Below the pieces are notes generated by a model. It worked only from the letters and a program-made list of their open reading frames with translations. It had not been told where the DNA came from and searched no databases. Below, one piece after another: positions 7,207 through 16,201 of a stretch of DNA of 64,000 bases; within the stretch, counting starts at the first letter, position 1, and each line of letters opens with the position of its first letter. The stretch comes from Methanoplanus endosymbiosus (lineage in GTDB: Archaea > Halobacteriota > Methanomicrobia > Methanomicrobiales > Methanomicrobiaceae). Position numbers and translations under genes: made by a program. The DNA is taken from assembly GCF_024662215.1 (NCBI RefSeq), contig NZ_CP096115.1:682001-746000 (forward strand), given 5' to 3'.

Positions 7207-8613
7207 ATGTCCAAAGCATTTCTTGGAAAACTCGTCCTTAACTGGTGTGACACCTGTCATACCCCGGTTTTAGGGAAAAAATGCTCATGCGGGGCTGAGA
7301 CCAGACAGGTCTCTGTCACACCTCCGGGTGACATCAGGCCGGCATTTAAGAAGGATATCGAGCATATCAATAAAATATATTCTGAAAATTTCGGCACTAT
7401 GCTCATACCCGAAGGTCACCTTGTAATCCTCAACAAAGTCCCTGACAAAGACAGGATGGAAGAGGTAATTATGGGCGGGGCAGTAGTCTGCGCTATACGC
7501 TATCTTCCGGCTGAGAAGAGATGGGAAGTACTCCCGCGTGTCCATGCCGCAGAGTATTTCAGACCGGAGAAAGGCTACGTAGTAGCCGACAATGGCGCAG
7601 TTGAGCCGGTTAAATCCGGAACAAGTCTGTTAGCACCCGGCCTTGTGGATCTTCATCCGGATGTGAAAGCCGGAGATGAGGTATTCCTGGTCTCAAGGGA
7701 TATGGAATCTATAGCTGTCGGCAGGGCAAAAGTCGGATATGAAGAAGCAAAGGGGATGGAGAGAGGGCAGATTGTCAGGACCAGAAAACCAAAACCCTCG
7801 GTATGCGTACCCGGCGCTGCAACCTGGGACGATGCGGTAAATTCCAACAAATATATTATGGACAGTCATGAGTCTGAAGCGGTCAGATTTACAAAATCTG
7901 TCGTTGAGAAAAATCCGGATATGCCTGCAACGGTCTCATATTCCGGCGGAAAGGACAGCCTTGCAACCCTTCTGATTGTCCTTAAGGCAATCGGCAAAGT
8001 TCCGCTGATATTTTCAGATACAGGACTTGAATTTCCGGAAACATACAAAAACATAACTGATGTCGCTGAAAGATACGGACTTGAGATTATAAATACAAGC
8101 GGCGCTGAAGAATTTAATAATAAGTTTGAAGTTCACGGCCCGCCGGCTGTGGATGTAAGGTGGTGCTGCGCCGTATGCAAACTAAACCCCGTAAAGTCCC
8201 TCATCACCGAAAAATGGGGCGAATGTCTCTCATTTATCGGACAGAGAAAGTATGAGTCACTTGCGAGGATGAAAAGCCCCAGAATATGGCGGAATTTCAA
8301 GGTGCAGGTGCAGCTCTCTGCCGCACCATTGCAGCACTGGACTGCAATGCATGTATTTCTCTACCTCTTCAGGGAGAAGGCACCATACAATCCCCTGTAT
8401 GAAGAGAGGATTGACAGAATCGGGTGTTTCATGTGTCCGTCAAGTGATCTTGCAACCTTTGAGATCATTAAGGAAGATTACCCTGAACTATGGAGTACCT
8501 GGGAAGAGAAGCTGAATTCATGGAAGGAGAAGAACAACCTTTCTGATGAATGGATTACAAACGGAGAATGGAGAAAGAGAGGAGGACCGGATGACACAAG
8601 TAGCTATTCTTGA
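7207..8613 (+). CDS. PUA-domain PAPS reductase-like PP-loop protein
   Basis: An N-terminal zinc-ribbon-like CxxC pair (CDTCHTPVLGKKCSC, residues 14-28) is followed by a PUA-like domain (about 60-190). A PP-loop ATP-pyrophosphatase domain comes next, with SGGKDS near residue 243. Cysteine pairs near residues 320 (CCAVC) and 408 (CFMC) could hold an Fe-S cluster. Methanogen relatives are annotated as phosphoadenosine phosphosulfate reductases, but the PUA domain suggests that RNA or another sulfur-transfer substrate is possible. Length (468) fits the archaeal family. AAGGA lies just before the ATG. The 3' end overlaps the hisH start by 23 nt, so translation is probably coupled. The reaction is uncertain. 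Confidence 0.8.
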   Translation: MSKAFLGKLVLNWCDTCHTPVLGKKCSCGAETRQVSVTPPGDIRPAFKKDIEHINKIYSENFGTMLIPEGHLVILNKVPDKDRMEEVIMGGAVVCAIRYLPAEKRWEVLPRVHAAEYFRPEKGYVVADNGAVEPVKSGTSLLAPGLVDLHPDVKAGDEVFLVSRDMESIAVGRAKVGYEEAKGMERGQIVRTRKPKPSVCVPGAATWDDAVNSNKYIMDSHESEAVRFTKSVVEKNPDMPATVSYSGGKDSLATLLIVLKAIGKVPLIFSDTGLEFPETYKNITDVAERYGLEIINTSGAEEFNNKFEVHGPPAVDVRWCCAVCKLNPVKSLITEKWGECLSFIGQRKYESLARMKSPRIWRNFKVQVQLSAAPLQHWTAMHVFLYLFREKAPYNPLYEERIDRIGCFMCPSSDLATFEIIKEDYPELWSTWEEKLNSWKEKNNLSDEWITNGEWRKRGGPDDTSSYS

Positions 8614-9202
8614 TTACGGACTTGGAAATATAAGAAGTGTACAGAAAGGTCTTGAAAAGGCCGGAGCAAAGGCCATCATCACATCTGACTGTGAGGAGAT
8701 GATGGCATCTGACGGAGTCGTCCTTCCGGGCGTAGGTGCGTTTTCGGAAGGGATGGAACAGCTGGGCGATATGAAAGGGACTCTCTTTGAATTTGTAAAA
8801 AAACGCCCGGTTCTTGGGATCTGCCTTGGGATGCAGATGCTACTTGAAATTAGTGAGGAGTACGGCATTCATGAGGGCCTTGGACTTGTGCCCGGAAGAG
8901 TCAGGGGTTTTGAGAAGAAGGAAGGATTTAAAATTCCGCATATGGGCTGGAATAACCTGACATTAACCGGCAGTGATCCACTTTTTGAAGGAATAAAAGA
9001 TCAGACATATGTGTACTTTGTCCATTCATATTATGCAGATACAACTCCGGAGTACACAATCGCAGAGACTGATTATATCTGTCCGTTCTCATCGGCTGTG
9101 AGGAATAAGAATGCCTGGGGGACGCAGTTTCACCCGGAAAAAAGCGGGGATGCCGGACTTAAAATCCTTAAAAATTTCATTGCGATTGCAGAGACACAGT
9201 GA
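8591..9202 (+). CDS. hisH: Imidazole glycerol phosphate synthase glutaminase subunit HisH
   Basis: This class I glutamine amidotransferase (203 residues) has the HisH start AILDYGLGNIRSVQKGLEKAG, the nucleophile elbow GICLGMQ with catalytic Cys, and the catalytic His-Glu pair in FHPEKSG near the end. HisH releases ammonia from glutamine for HisF in histidine and AICAR formation. I chose the ATG at 8591 because it is preceded by GGAGG and matches family starts; this lies inside the upstream PP-loop gene, a 23-nt overlap. No hisF or other his gene is nearby, so the subunit gene is separated from its partner. Its last codons and stop coincide with the end of a MITE-like repeat. Confidence 0.95.
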   Translation: MTQVAILDYGLGNIRSVQKGLEKAGAKAIITSDCEEMMASDGVVLPGVGAFSEGMEQLGDMKGTLFEFVKKRPVLGICLGMQMLLEISEEYGIHEGLGLVPGRVRGFEKKEGFKIPHMGWNNLTLTGSDPLFEGIKDQTYVYFVHSYYADTTPEYTIAETDYICPFSSAVRNKNAWGTQFHPEKSGDAGLKILKNFIAIAETQ

Positions 9203-9310
9203 AATTATTAAGTGATATGATCTCTTAAACAGACAGTGCCGGCTTAAATCAGATGAAAAACTGATCTATGCCTAAAAATGATCAGTCATCACTGATTTTT
9301 CAGACAGTGC
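9193..9310. mobile_element. MITE-like repeat, copy 1
   Basis: This 118-bp non-coding segment is homologous over its whole length, in reverse orientation, to 19971-20106. Shared blocks include TGATCTCTTAAAC near 9219-9230, GAAAAACT in the middle and CACTGATTTTTCAGACAGTG at 9290-9309. The outer ends are imperfect inverted repeats. The left end overlaps the hisH stop codon. There is no coding capacity, which fits a miniature inverted-repeat element or an insertion-sequence remnant. The family is not identified. Confidence 0.6.
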
Positions 9311-9719
9311 CGCCTTAAGAGAATGGTTCACCAAATGGTGTAGGTAATTATAACAAATCCCATAAAATCACTTATATTTTTAGCAGGGTTGTGACGCATT
9401 TTTCAGTCAAATCCCAGATTTACGGAACCTTTGACTTAATTTCTGATTCTACGCATTAAATGCTACCCACTTAAAACAGCGAGGAGCCAGTTTACTGATT
9501 TATAATCTCTTTAAGAATCATAAAGCAGATAGACACTAAATTCTAAAAAAATCCTATGGGTTCAGTAGCCACCAATTTAATATTATCACTGCCGCCGTTA
9601 AAATATAGAAAATATAATATTTGTGCAGAAAAAGATAATGTCCGAACCAGAATATAAACTATAACCCGGGTAAGAGAAATACAGACTATAACAGATCCAG
9701 AATAATAATAAGATGTAAT
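9311..9719. other. Non-coding stretch between the repeat and the MerR gene
   Basis: No credible ORF is present in the 409 bp. The sequence after the MITE-like repeat includes a small palindromic CACC-AAAT-GGTG. A stretch near 9385-9475 gives short transposase-tail-like but stop-interrupted translations on the minus strand. The last 120 bp are A/T-rich and must hold the promoter of the MerR-type gene. Confidence 0.5.
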
Positions 9720-10565
9720 ATGCCATCCGACAGAATAACAATCAGCAGATTTTCACTCTTTACATACCTCTCACAGAAAGCCCTGCGCCTGTATGACAAA
9801 AAAGGGATACTCGTCCCTGAGGAAAAAGATCGGTTTACAGGATATCGCTATTACACAACCAGCCAGATTGAAAAGGCACTAAAAATCAAGACTCTCAGCA
9901 ATCTTGGATTCAGCCTCAGTGACATATCAGATCTTCTTCAGGCATTAGATGATAATGACGATGAATCAGTCCGGAAGATTATCACAAAGTACCACAGTAA
10001 GACAATGAAGGAGATTAAACGGCTGGAGAAGATAGAGTCCATACTTAAAGAAAATAAGGAGTTTATGGAGTTATTTAAGATGAATGTATCAGAACCTGTT
10101 ATAAAAGACGTGCCTGCAATGAGAGTAATTTCATGCAGGAGAATTGGATCGTATGAGGAAGTCTGCTCAGAAGTATCAGAAAACCTCATAAAAATAATAT
10201 TTAACCCTGCCAACCAGAAGGAAGGAGTTAAAATCACCGGCCCGTTCATTACAATATGTTATGATGGCGAATACAGAGAAACAGATGCAGACATTGAGAT
10301 GGCTGTACCCGTTCAGGGACAAATCGCAATTGATGAAGACGGATATCAAATCAGAAACCTTAGACCATGCCGGGTAATATCCGTCATCTACAAAGGACCA
10401 TATGAACATGAAGGATTTTCAGCAGCTTACAACGCCGCATTTAAAATTGCAACAGAAAAAGGACTTGAAACAATTGGCCCTGAGAGACAGATATATCTCA
10501 ACAATCCTGATGAAACAACACCGGAAGAACTGCTGACAGAAATTCAGATTCCGGTTAAAAAATAA
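9720..10565 (+). CDS. MerR-type regulator with GyrI-like effector-binding domain
   Basis: Residues about 7-75 form a MerR winged helix (ISRFSLFTYLSQKALRLYDK, then DRFTGYRYYTTSQIEKAL). A coiled-coil dimerisation helix spans about 80-122, and a GyrI/AraC-effector domain about 125-280 (VPAMRVISCRRIGSYEEVC; GPYEHEGFSAAYNA). This matches BmrR-like multidrug-sensing regulators. It should bind DNA as a dimer and twist a promoter in response to a hydrophobic ligand. The target is not obvious; the downstream ABM-domain gene, 58 nt away, is a candidate. No Shine-Dalgarno is visible, so it is possibly leaderless. Confidence 0.85.
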   Translation: MPSDRITISRFSLFTYLSQKALRLYDKKGILVPEEKDRFTGYRYYTTSQIEKALKIKTLSNLGFSLSDISDLLQALDDNDDESVRKIITKYHSKTMKEIKRLEKIESILKENKEFMELFKMNVSEPVIKDVPAMRVISCRRIGSYEEVCSEVSENLIKIIFNPANQKEGVKITGPFITICYDGEYRETDADIEMAVPVQGQIAIDEDGYQIRNLRPCRVISVIYKGPYEHEGFSAAYNAAFKIATEKGLETIGPERQIYLNNPDETTPEELLTEIQIPVKK

Positions 10566-10623
10566 ACTTTTTTCCGGAATAATACACAAACCTATTTTCT
10601 CATTTAAACTATAATTAATTTTA

Positions 10624-11232
10624 ATGAGTGATGAAACTCAGAATCCAGACCCGGTTACAATAGTCAGGACACATTTTGTAAAACCGGGTTTTAAAGAAGA
10701 ATTTGAGGAGGAGATCATGCACCTGTCAAAGATATTATCCCAATATCCCGGATATCTCGGTGTAAACTTCTTCAGGCCGCTTGATCCGGCCGATGGTGAC
10801 TACAGAATAGTTATAAAATTCCGGACTGAAAATGATCACAAAAACTGGAGAGCTTCAGAAGACTACAAAAGATGGGAAGAAATTGAGAAGAAAATTACCA
10901 TAGCTCCGCCCAGGACATATAAATTAGACGGCCTTGAGACATGGTTCACACTTCCGGGAAACAGAGTTATAAAACCTCCCCGAAAAGAGAGGCAGTATTT
11001 TGTAACCTGGCTTGCCATCTGGCCGGTAATTTCAGTACTTGGCCCTATTGAAGCCATAATTTTTGGAGATCTGCCATATATTCTTCAGAAGATGATTGAT
11101 GTTGCAATCCTCGCATTCCTCATGACTTACATCGTTATGCCGTTCATGACAAGACTATTCAGAAAATTCCTGTACCCAAAAGGAACAAGAAAAATTCTTG
11201 ACGATAATGACAGACTGATAAACGAATTTTAA
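10624..11232 (+). CDS. ABM-domain (COG3224) membrane-anchored protein
   Basis: The N-terminal about 100 residues form an antibiotic biosynthesis monooxygenase-like alpha/beta fold (TIVRTHFVKPGFKEEFEEEI, then YPGYLGVNFFRP and YRIVIKFRTENDHKNWRAS). Two hydrophobic segments follow at about 125-147 and 158-180, as in COG3224 proteins. The substrate is unknown; related domains oxidise quinone-like compounds or degrade haem, but catalytic residues cannot be assigned. The gene lies 58 nt after the MerR-type regulator in the same direction and ends convergent with the histidine kinase. Its A/T-rich leader suggests a leaderless start. Confidence 0.75.
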   Translation: MSDETQNPDPVTIVRTHFVKPGFKEEFEEEIMHLSKILSQYPGYLGVNFFRPLDPADGDYRIVIKFRTENDHKNWRASEDYKRWEEIEKKITIAPPRTYKLDGLETWFTLPGNRVIKPPRKERQYFVTWLAIWPVISVLGPIEAIIFGDLPYILQKMIDVAILAFLMTYIVMPFMTRLFRKFLYPKGTRKILDDNDRLINEF

Positions 11233-11280
11233 CCGGAATAAAAAGGATTTCTCAGAAAAACCTTATTTCCACGGGTCTTT

Positions 11281-13374
11281 TCAGTTATCAGCCTCTAAAC
11301 GGTATGTTCCTTTTGGAACTATAATCTCAAACCTTGCCCCTTCACCCGGAATGCCTGTCTCCTTTATCTCAATGCCCGTAATTGAGAGAATCTCCCGCGA
11401 TAAAAACATCCCAAGCCCCGTATTTCTGAAATATCTCCGGTTGAAAATATTCTCCTTCTCCTTCTCAGGAATTCCTATACCATCATCCTCAAGGATTAGA
11501 ATCAGACAGTCATCCTCTGTTTTTAACGACAGGGAAATATAGGTCAGTTTCTCCCCATAATGAAGGGCATTTTCAACAAGATTGTAAAATACCTTCTCCA
11601 GAAGAGGATCGGCATATATTTCAATATTTCCGACATCCACAAGAATACTCACACCATTTGAATTAATATACTGAACGGACCTGGAAAATATAATTTTAAC
11701 ATTCTGCCATCTGGGAGACTGAATACCAATATCCTGATAATCTTCCGTAAATTTAATCTGCTGATGAATAATCTCTGCCGCATTAGATTCTTTATCAAGA
11801 TATTTAATAAGCAGAGAGTCCGGATCAGCTGTATTGCTGAGATGTTCCCTGGATAAATCCTGATAACCCTTCAGTATTGTAAGCTGATTTAAGATGTCAT
11901 GACGGGTTATTCCGGAGAGGAGGTTCAGTTTTTTATTAGCCTGATAGAGGGATTCTTCACTCTTCTTCCTCTCAGTTATATCATACAGAATACAGTGTGT
12001 CCGTACAAAATTCCCTTCAGGATCGCGCTGTATGCGCCCGGATATTATCACCGTAACCAACTGCCCGCCCTTATGGACAAGTTCAAGTTCTCTGTATATC
12101 AAATCCTCACCTGAAAATGCCCTGAAATAATCTCTGAAATGATGTCTGGTTCTCTCTGAAAAGAAACAGGCAAGGGATTTACCCAGTACCTCTTCTCTGT
12201 TATACCCCAAAATACTGCTCCATTCGGGATTTATCTCAATTATTTTACCGTCACTGTTCAGCGACTGATAAGCTACAGGTGACTGCAGAAAGAGATTCCT
12301 GAATCTTTCCTCACTCTTCCGTAATGTAGCCTCTGCATTTCTGCGTTCAGTTACATCCAGCAGTATAATTATTAATCCCTCATTATGTCCGTACCTGTCC
12401 TTTAACGGAGTTGTCTGAATATTGACTGTCTTTCTGAAGTCATCATACTGAAAAACGATCTCCTCTTCACTACTGACAGGAACATCCTTCAGAAGACCAT
12501 TTATGTAGCCATCAAATTCCGGCCATTTTGAGCAGTATTCAGATAGAACCTTCCCGGAATCGTCCTGGACATTACATCTCAGAAACTTATCCGCGGAGTC
12601 ATTTGCACCAATAACATAGCCGTAATTATCAACTATCAGCACACCTGAAGGAATTGCATTGAACACCAGGTCATATGCAACAGGGGTGAGAGAGAAGAGC
12701 CTGTACCGGAATAACGCCCAGAAAGTGATAACTGATACAGACAGAAAAGCGAGTGGTGAGATATCAATATGGTAGTAAGGCCCTAAAATAAAGATATAAG
12801 CAATATATGCAGCAAGTGTAATTATAGCCCCATAAATTATAATCGTCACCTGTTTCTTAATCAGGCCATGAGTTCCGGGCAGAAAATCAGAAAGAATCAA
12901 AATTCCGGATATAAATGCCAGTATAAAATATAAGGCACTGAGAAGATATACAAGCCCCGGACTGATTGAAAGCAGCAGCAGATCTCCATACCTTACAAAA
13001 TTCACAGACTGATACAGCAGAGGTATGAGATAGCCGGAATTTACAGTGATCAGAGTCACAACCGGAATTGTGAAAAATAATACGTAAACCGGAAAATTGA
13101 GTACATCCCTGTGCCGTGTGTAAGTTAAGACAAATATCAGCCACAGCGGAGGTATGAATACAATCCCGAAGTATTCAATCCGGATCATCAGCAGTATCAG
13201 TTCCGGATCAGTAAGTGCCAGTTCAATTCCATATGTAATTGAGTAGTACGATACTGCCAGTAAAAGGAGTATAAAAGCATTGGAAGTTCTGGATGGTTTT
13301 TTCCCTAGAACAAAGGATATCAGGATAAAACCCAGAATTCCGGTGAACAGAAAAACAACTGATGCAAAATTCAT
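11281..13374 (-). CDS. Histidine kinase with 7TM N-terminus and two PAS domains
   Basis: Residues about 1-225 are seven hydrophobic segments of the archaeal/bacterial 7TM histidine-kinase N-terminal type. PAS domains follow at about 235-345 and 355-475; the second has SPVAYQSLNSDGKIIEINPE. The phosphoacceptor box is SGITRHDILNQLTILKGYQD (near residue 490), the archaeal HDxLNQL type. The HATPase domain (about 585-690) shows the N box (LVENALHYGE), G1 (EDDGIGIP) and G2 (NTGLGMFLSREIL). All elements for autophosphorylation are present. No response regulator is adjacent. The nearest paralogue is the kinase at 57486-59729, with the same C-terminal type. The signal is unknown. Confidence 0.9.
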   Translation of the reverse strand: MNFASVVFLFTGILGFILISFVLGKKPSRTSNAFILLLLAVSYYSITYGIELALTDPELILLMIRIEYFGIVFIPPLWLIFVLTYTRHRDVLNFPVYVLFFTIPVVTLITVNSGYLIPLLYQSVNFVRYGDLLLLSISPGLVYLLSALYFILAFISGILILSDFLPGTHGLIKKQVTIIIYGAIITLAAYIAYIFILGPYYHIDISPLAFLSVSVITFWALFRYRLFSLTPVAYDLVFNAIPSGVLIVDNYGYVIGANDSADKFLRCNVQDDSGKVLSEYCSKWPEFDGYINGLLKDVPVSSEEEIVFQYDDFRKTVNIQTTPLKDRYGHNEGLIIILLDVTERRNAEATLRKSEERFRNLFLQSPVAYQSLNSDGKIIEINPEWSSILGYNREEVLGKSLACFFSERTRHHFRDYFRAFSGEDLIYRELELVHKGGQLVTVIISGRIQRDPEGNFVRTHCILYDITERKKSEESLYQANKKLNLLSGITRHDILNQLTILKGYQDLSREHLSNTADPDSLLIKYLDKESNAAEIIHQQIKFTEDYQDIGIQSPRWQNVKIIFSRSVQYINSNGVSILVDVGNIEIYADPLLEKVFYNLVENALHYGEKLTYISLSLKTEDDCLILILEDDGIGIPEKEKENIFNRRYFRNTGLGMFLSREILSITGIEIKETGIPGEGARFEIIVPKGTYRLEADN

Positions 13375-13576
13375 AACATTATATATCTCCTGATTACTGA
13401 TTTATTCTGAATTACTCCGCCAAATAATATAATGAATCTCACAAAACATTTATCGTACTTATAATCTGTGCAGGCATAAACTGTAAACAGGAAAAAGCTG
13501 TCTGCTCTCAGATTCCTGCAAAACTTCAGTTACAGAATAGGTCCACAGCTCATTATTCCGGATGACAATCTTAGAA

Positions 13577-13605
13577 GGCATATTCTTAATTTTTAAAAAT
13601 ATGCC
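13577..13605. promoter_or_regulatory. Inverted repeat, 8-bp arms
   Basis: GGCATATT at 13577-13584 pairs perfectly with AATATGCC at 13598-13605 across a 13-nt A/T-rich spacer. It lies in the divergent promoter region between the 7TM kinase and the sulfite reductase-like gene. Confidence 0.3.
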
Positions 13606-13678
13606 ATATTATTATAAATAACCATCGTGGGAGATCTCTGCCACACACCAATATTATGAATTATCCACTAACATCACA

Positions 13679-13699
13679 CAGCCGGTCATCTTCCGGCTG
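13679..13699. promoter_or_regulatory. Inverted repeat just upstream of a TATA-like box
   Basis: CAGCCGG-TCATCTT-CCGGCTG is a perfect 7-bp inverted repeat, ending about 10 nt before an ATATATAT run that is a likely TATA box for the sulfite reductase-like gene. This place suits an operator or activator site. Confidence 0.4.
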
Positions 13700-13767
13700 G
13701 CATCAGATATATATATTATTGGAATGAATAGTGAATCAACCCCTTTGGTGAGGGAGGAGAAATGATC

Positions 13768-14448
13768 ATGGCTGAAAAAATCAAAGGAGCAATAATCCAG
13801 AGAGATAGAGAGACCTACGCAATTGTCCCCAGAAGTCCGGCAGGGATAGTCACTCCTGAAAATCTTGAAGAGATCGCAAAGACTGTCAGAAAATATGGAA
13901 TTCCGATCATAAAGATGACATCCGGACAGAGAATGGTGCTGGTGGGGATTAAGGAAGAAGATATTGACAATGTCAAAACAGACCTCGGTATGCCAATAGG
14001 AGAAGCTACCGCACCCTGCCTTCATTATGTACAGACCTGTCCGGGAACAGCAGTATGCAAGTACGGAAACCAGGACTCACTTTCACTTGGTCTTGAGATT
14101 GAAAAGCTGTATCAGAATCTCAATCTTCACGCAAAATTAAAATTCGGTGTATCCGGATGTCCAAGATGCTGTGGTGAGAGTTATGTCCGTGATATAGGGA
14201 TATTTGGCTCAGGCAAGGGATGGACTGTAACATTCGGTGGCAATTCAGGCGGAAGGCCAAGAATCGGCGATGTAATTGCAAAGAATATTACAAAGGATGA
14301 GGTACTGGACCTGACAAAACGCCTGCTTGAATATTACAAAATGAATGGAAAACCCGGAGAGAGGACAGCACGCTTCATGGAGAGAATCGGATTTGATGCA
14401 CTTAAGAGTGAACTGCTGACCACAATTCCATACATTGAGCTGGAGTAA
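13768..14448 (+). CDS. Small siroheme sulfite/nitrite reductase-like protein (Dsr-LP type)
   Basis: The protein of about 226 residues has one ferredoxin-like half-domain followed by the siroheme-4Fe4S domain. The cluster motif is complete: CPGTAVC (CX5C, with KYG following) and CPRCC (CX3C) within SGCPRCCGES. It is far shorter than assimilatory or dissimilatory reductases, matching the small dissimilatory-like sulfite reductase proteins of methanogens. Those proteins may reduce sulfite or nitrite or act in sulfur assimilation; the substrate is unproven. Starts at 13762 and 13768 are both in frame; I prefer 13768 because it gives a 10-nt spacing from GGAGG instead of 4. No electron-donor subunit is adjacent. 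Two inverted repeats upstream suggest regulation. Confidence 0.85.
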   Translation: MAEKIKGAIIQRDRETYAIVPRSPAGIVTPENLEEIAKTVRKYGIPIIKMTSGQRMVLVGIKEEDIDNVKTDLGMPIGEATAPCLHYVQTCPGTAVCKYGNQDSLSLGLEIEKLYQNLNLHAKLKFGVSGCPRCCGESYVRDIGIFGSGKGWTVTFGGNSGGRPRIGDVIAKNITKDEVLDLTKRLLEYYKMNGKPGERTARFMERIGFDALKSELLTTIPYIELE

Positions 14449-14474
14449 TCCAAAAAGACAGCAAAACCCAAAAA

Positions 14475-14484
14475 TTTCTTTTTT
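14475..14484 (+). terminator. T-rich tract after the sulfite reductase-like gene
   Basis: TTTCTTTTTT lies 27 nt after the stop codon, in a convergent intergenic region. It is a plausible archaeal U-tract terminator. Confidence 0.35.
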
Positions 14485-14587
14485 AAGCAGAGATGATAAG
14501 ATTGCAGACTGCAAAAAATATTTGTGGCCGGCTGTATAGCCCATATTTGCGGATGAGAATACAGCACACACCTGACATCAGGCATTA

Positions 14588-16030
14588 TTATAATGCTGAA
14601 ATCTGTCCAATGATGAAATAAGCGATCTTTGCGGCATCACCGACCTCAACAAGAGAATTGTCATTGAAATCTGCTGCCGGGTCAGGAGTTTCCTTATCTG
14701 CAACCATATATGCCACCTTTGAGACATCACCGATATCAACAACATTATTGCCGTTGAAATCACCCTTTACTCCGATTGTAATGTTTCCAGAATTGTAAAT
14801 ACCACTATAGCTTATCCCTTCAGCGTCCTTACATTCCGGATCTGTGATCATGATATGGGTTGTGTCACCCGGAACTCCGGATCCCCTTACAACAATTTCA
14901 AATAGAACTGCCGGATTTTCGGCTGTAAATCCAGAATCACTGTTAAATTCAAGCCCTGCACCATATTCCTCATACCAGACACTCATCTCAGTGTCCTCAA
15001 ATGCAGAATTTAAAATACTGATGCCAGTGACATTAACAACCGCAGGATCATATGAGGCAGTCCCTGAAAGACTTTTAATTCCGGAACAATTGCTCAGATA
15101 AACCGGAATTATTGTATAGCCATTCAGGGGCACGGTAACATCCGGAAGAGTCAGCACTGCACCAATGGCAGATGATCGTACACTGATAAATTCATATTTT
15201 GTTATTATATCAGAACCGCCCGCATTTGTTGCAGTGAGAGTTACATCATACGCTCCGGGTGTGACATATGTATGCTCAGGATTTTCTTCAGTGGATGTAT
15301 TGCCATCACCAAAGTCCCATAACCATTCCGAAGGACTGCCCGATGAGAGATCACTGAACTGAACTGTAAGATAATCTGTGCCGGTCACATTTCCGGCAGT
15401 GAAATCTGCAACAGGCACCGGAGGTGTACCTCCGACTGAGATCACCTGTGAGGAGATCACTTCACCGTCAACGAGAACGGTTATGACAGCATTACCTTCA
15501 TCTATACCATTAAGGCCAAAAGTTATTGATGAATCATCAGCACCGTTTTTTTTGCCTTCAAGCTGAAGTGTAAGATTGACAACTGAAGTGCCTGCATCCA
15601 GCTCACCAAACAGTTTCAGAGAGTCAACAGTGCCTGAACCTAAACTGTCAAGTCCCTGAGAAAAATCCACAATATTATCATCACCAGCAATATATTCAAG
15701 TGACTTAACTGATCCGTCATTCTGTGCCCTAAGTCCGGCACTTACGACAGGTTCTGCCCGGACATATACGTCAGGATTTCCAAGTGAAAACGGAAGGAGA
15801 ACACTGGTTGCCTCAAAGGCAAAACTCTCAGCACCTTCAACATTCATATCAGACTGCATTTTAAGTGCAAATGTGCTTTCGTCAGCAAGATCCTGAATGT
15901 CTATTGTGATCGTATCTCCTTCCTGGATGTAATCCGGACTGACTGTGACTGTAACAGCGGATGCCCCGGCACAGATAAATGCCAGAAAAAATATACATCC
16001 GGTAATGATGTAATTGCTATAATGGTAGTT
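14588..16030 (-). CDS. Secreted PKD/cohesin-like/dockerin protein
   Basis: From the ATG at 16030 there is a signal peptide (MNYHYSN, hydrophobic core, AGASA cleavage-like site); the longer frame from 16075 adds 15 residues without a better ribosome site. Domains in order (numbering from 16030): an unrecognised beta-rich domain (about 25-200), a PKD domain (about 205-285, WLWDFGDGNTSTEENPEHTY), a cohesin-like domain (about 290-415, with YDPAVVNVTGISILNSAFE), and a two-repeat dockerin-like module. The first EF-hand loop is GDFNGNNVVDIGD; the second is degenerate (DFNDNSLVEVGD). Likely a cell-surface or secreted protein that assembles through Ca-dependent contacts. It shares the C-terminal architecture with the proteins at 16202, 37992 and 40366. 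Ligand unknown. Confidence 0.85.
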   Translation of the reverse strand, partial: NYHYSNYIITGCIFFLAFICAGASAVTVTVSPDYIQEGDTITIDIQDLADESTFALKMQSDMNVEGAESFAFEATSVLLPFSLGNPDVYVRAEPVVSAGLRAQNDGSVKSLEYIAGDDNIVDFSQGLDSLGSGTVDSLKLFGELDAGTSVVNLTLQLEGKKNGADDSSITFGLNGIDEGNAVITVLVDGEVISSQVISVGGTPPVPVADFTAGNVTGTDYLTVQFSDLSSGSPSEWLWDFGDGNTSTEENPEHTYVTPGAYDVTLTATNAGGSDIITKYEFISVRSSAIGAVLTLPDVTVPLNGYTIIPVYLSNCSGIKSLSGTASYDPAVVNVTGISILNSAFEDTEMSVWYEEYGAGLEFNSDSGFTAENPAVLFEIVVRGSGVPGDTTHIMITDPECKDAEGISYSGIYNSGNITIGVKGDFNGNNVVDIGDVSKVAYMVADKETPDPAADFNDNSLVEVGDAAKIAYFIIGQISAL

Positions 16031-16201
16031 CATAAATTGTCTCACAAAAACTGGTTTATCTCTTAATTTTTGCATTCAGCACTTAAATGTGTACTGAAAT
16101 CCTCCCGTACAAAACAGATTAGACAGATATAGCAGGAATAACAGCAGAACGACCACACAATAATTTAAAAAAGAAATAATATTTCCTGGGAGAACTCAAT
16201 C

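Larger units (their letters stand above)
13375..13761. other. Non-coding region with two hairpins before the sulfite reductase-like gene
   Basis: This 387-bp divergent intergenic region has no credible ORF. It holds two perfect inverted repeats (13577-13605 and 13679-13699), a TATA-like run ATATATATATT at about 13709-13719 and a strong Shine-Dalgarno core GGAGG at 13753-13757. Confidence 0.6.

Noticed and set aside
9385-9475. Possible transposase C-terminal remnant on the minus strand
   Set aside because: The translation is broken by stops and the resemblance is too weak to name a family.
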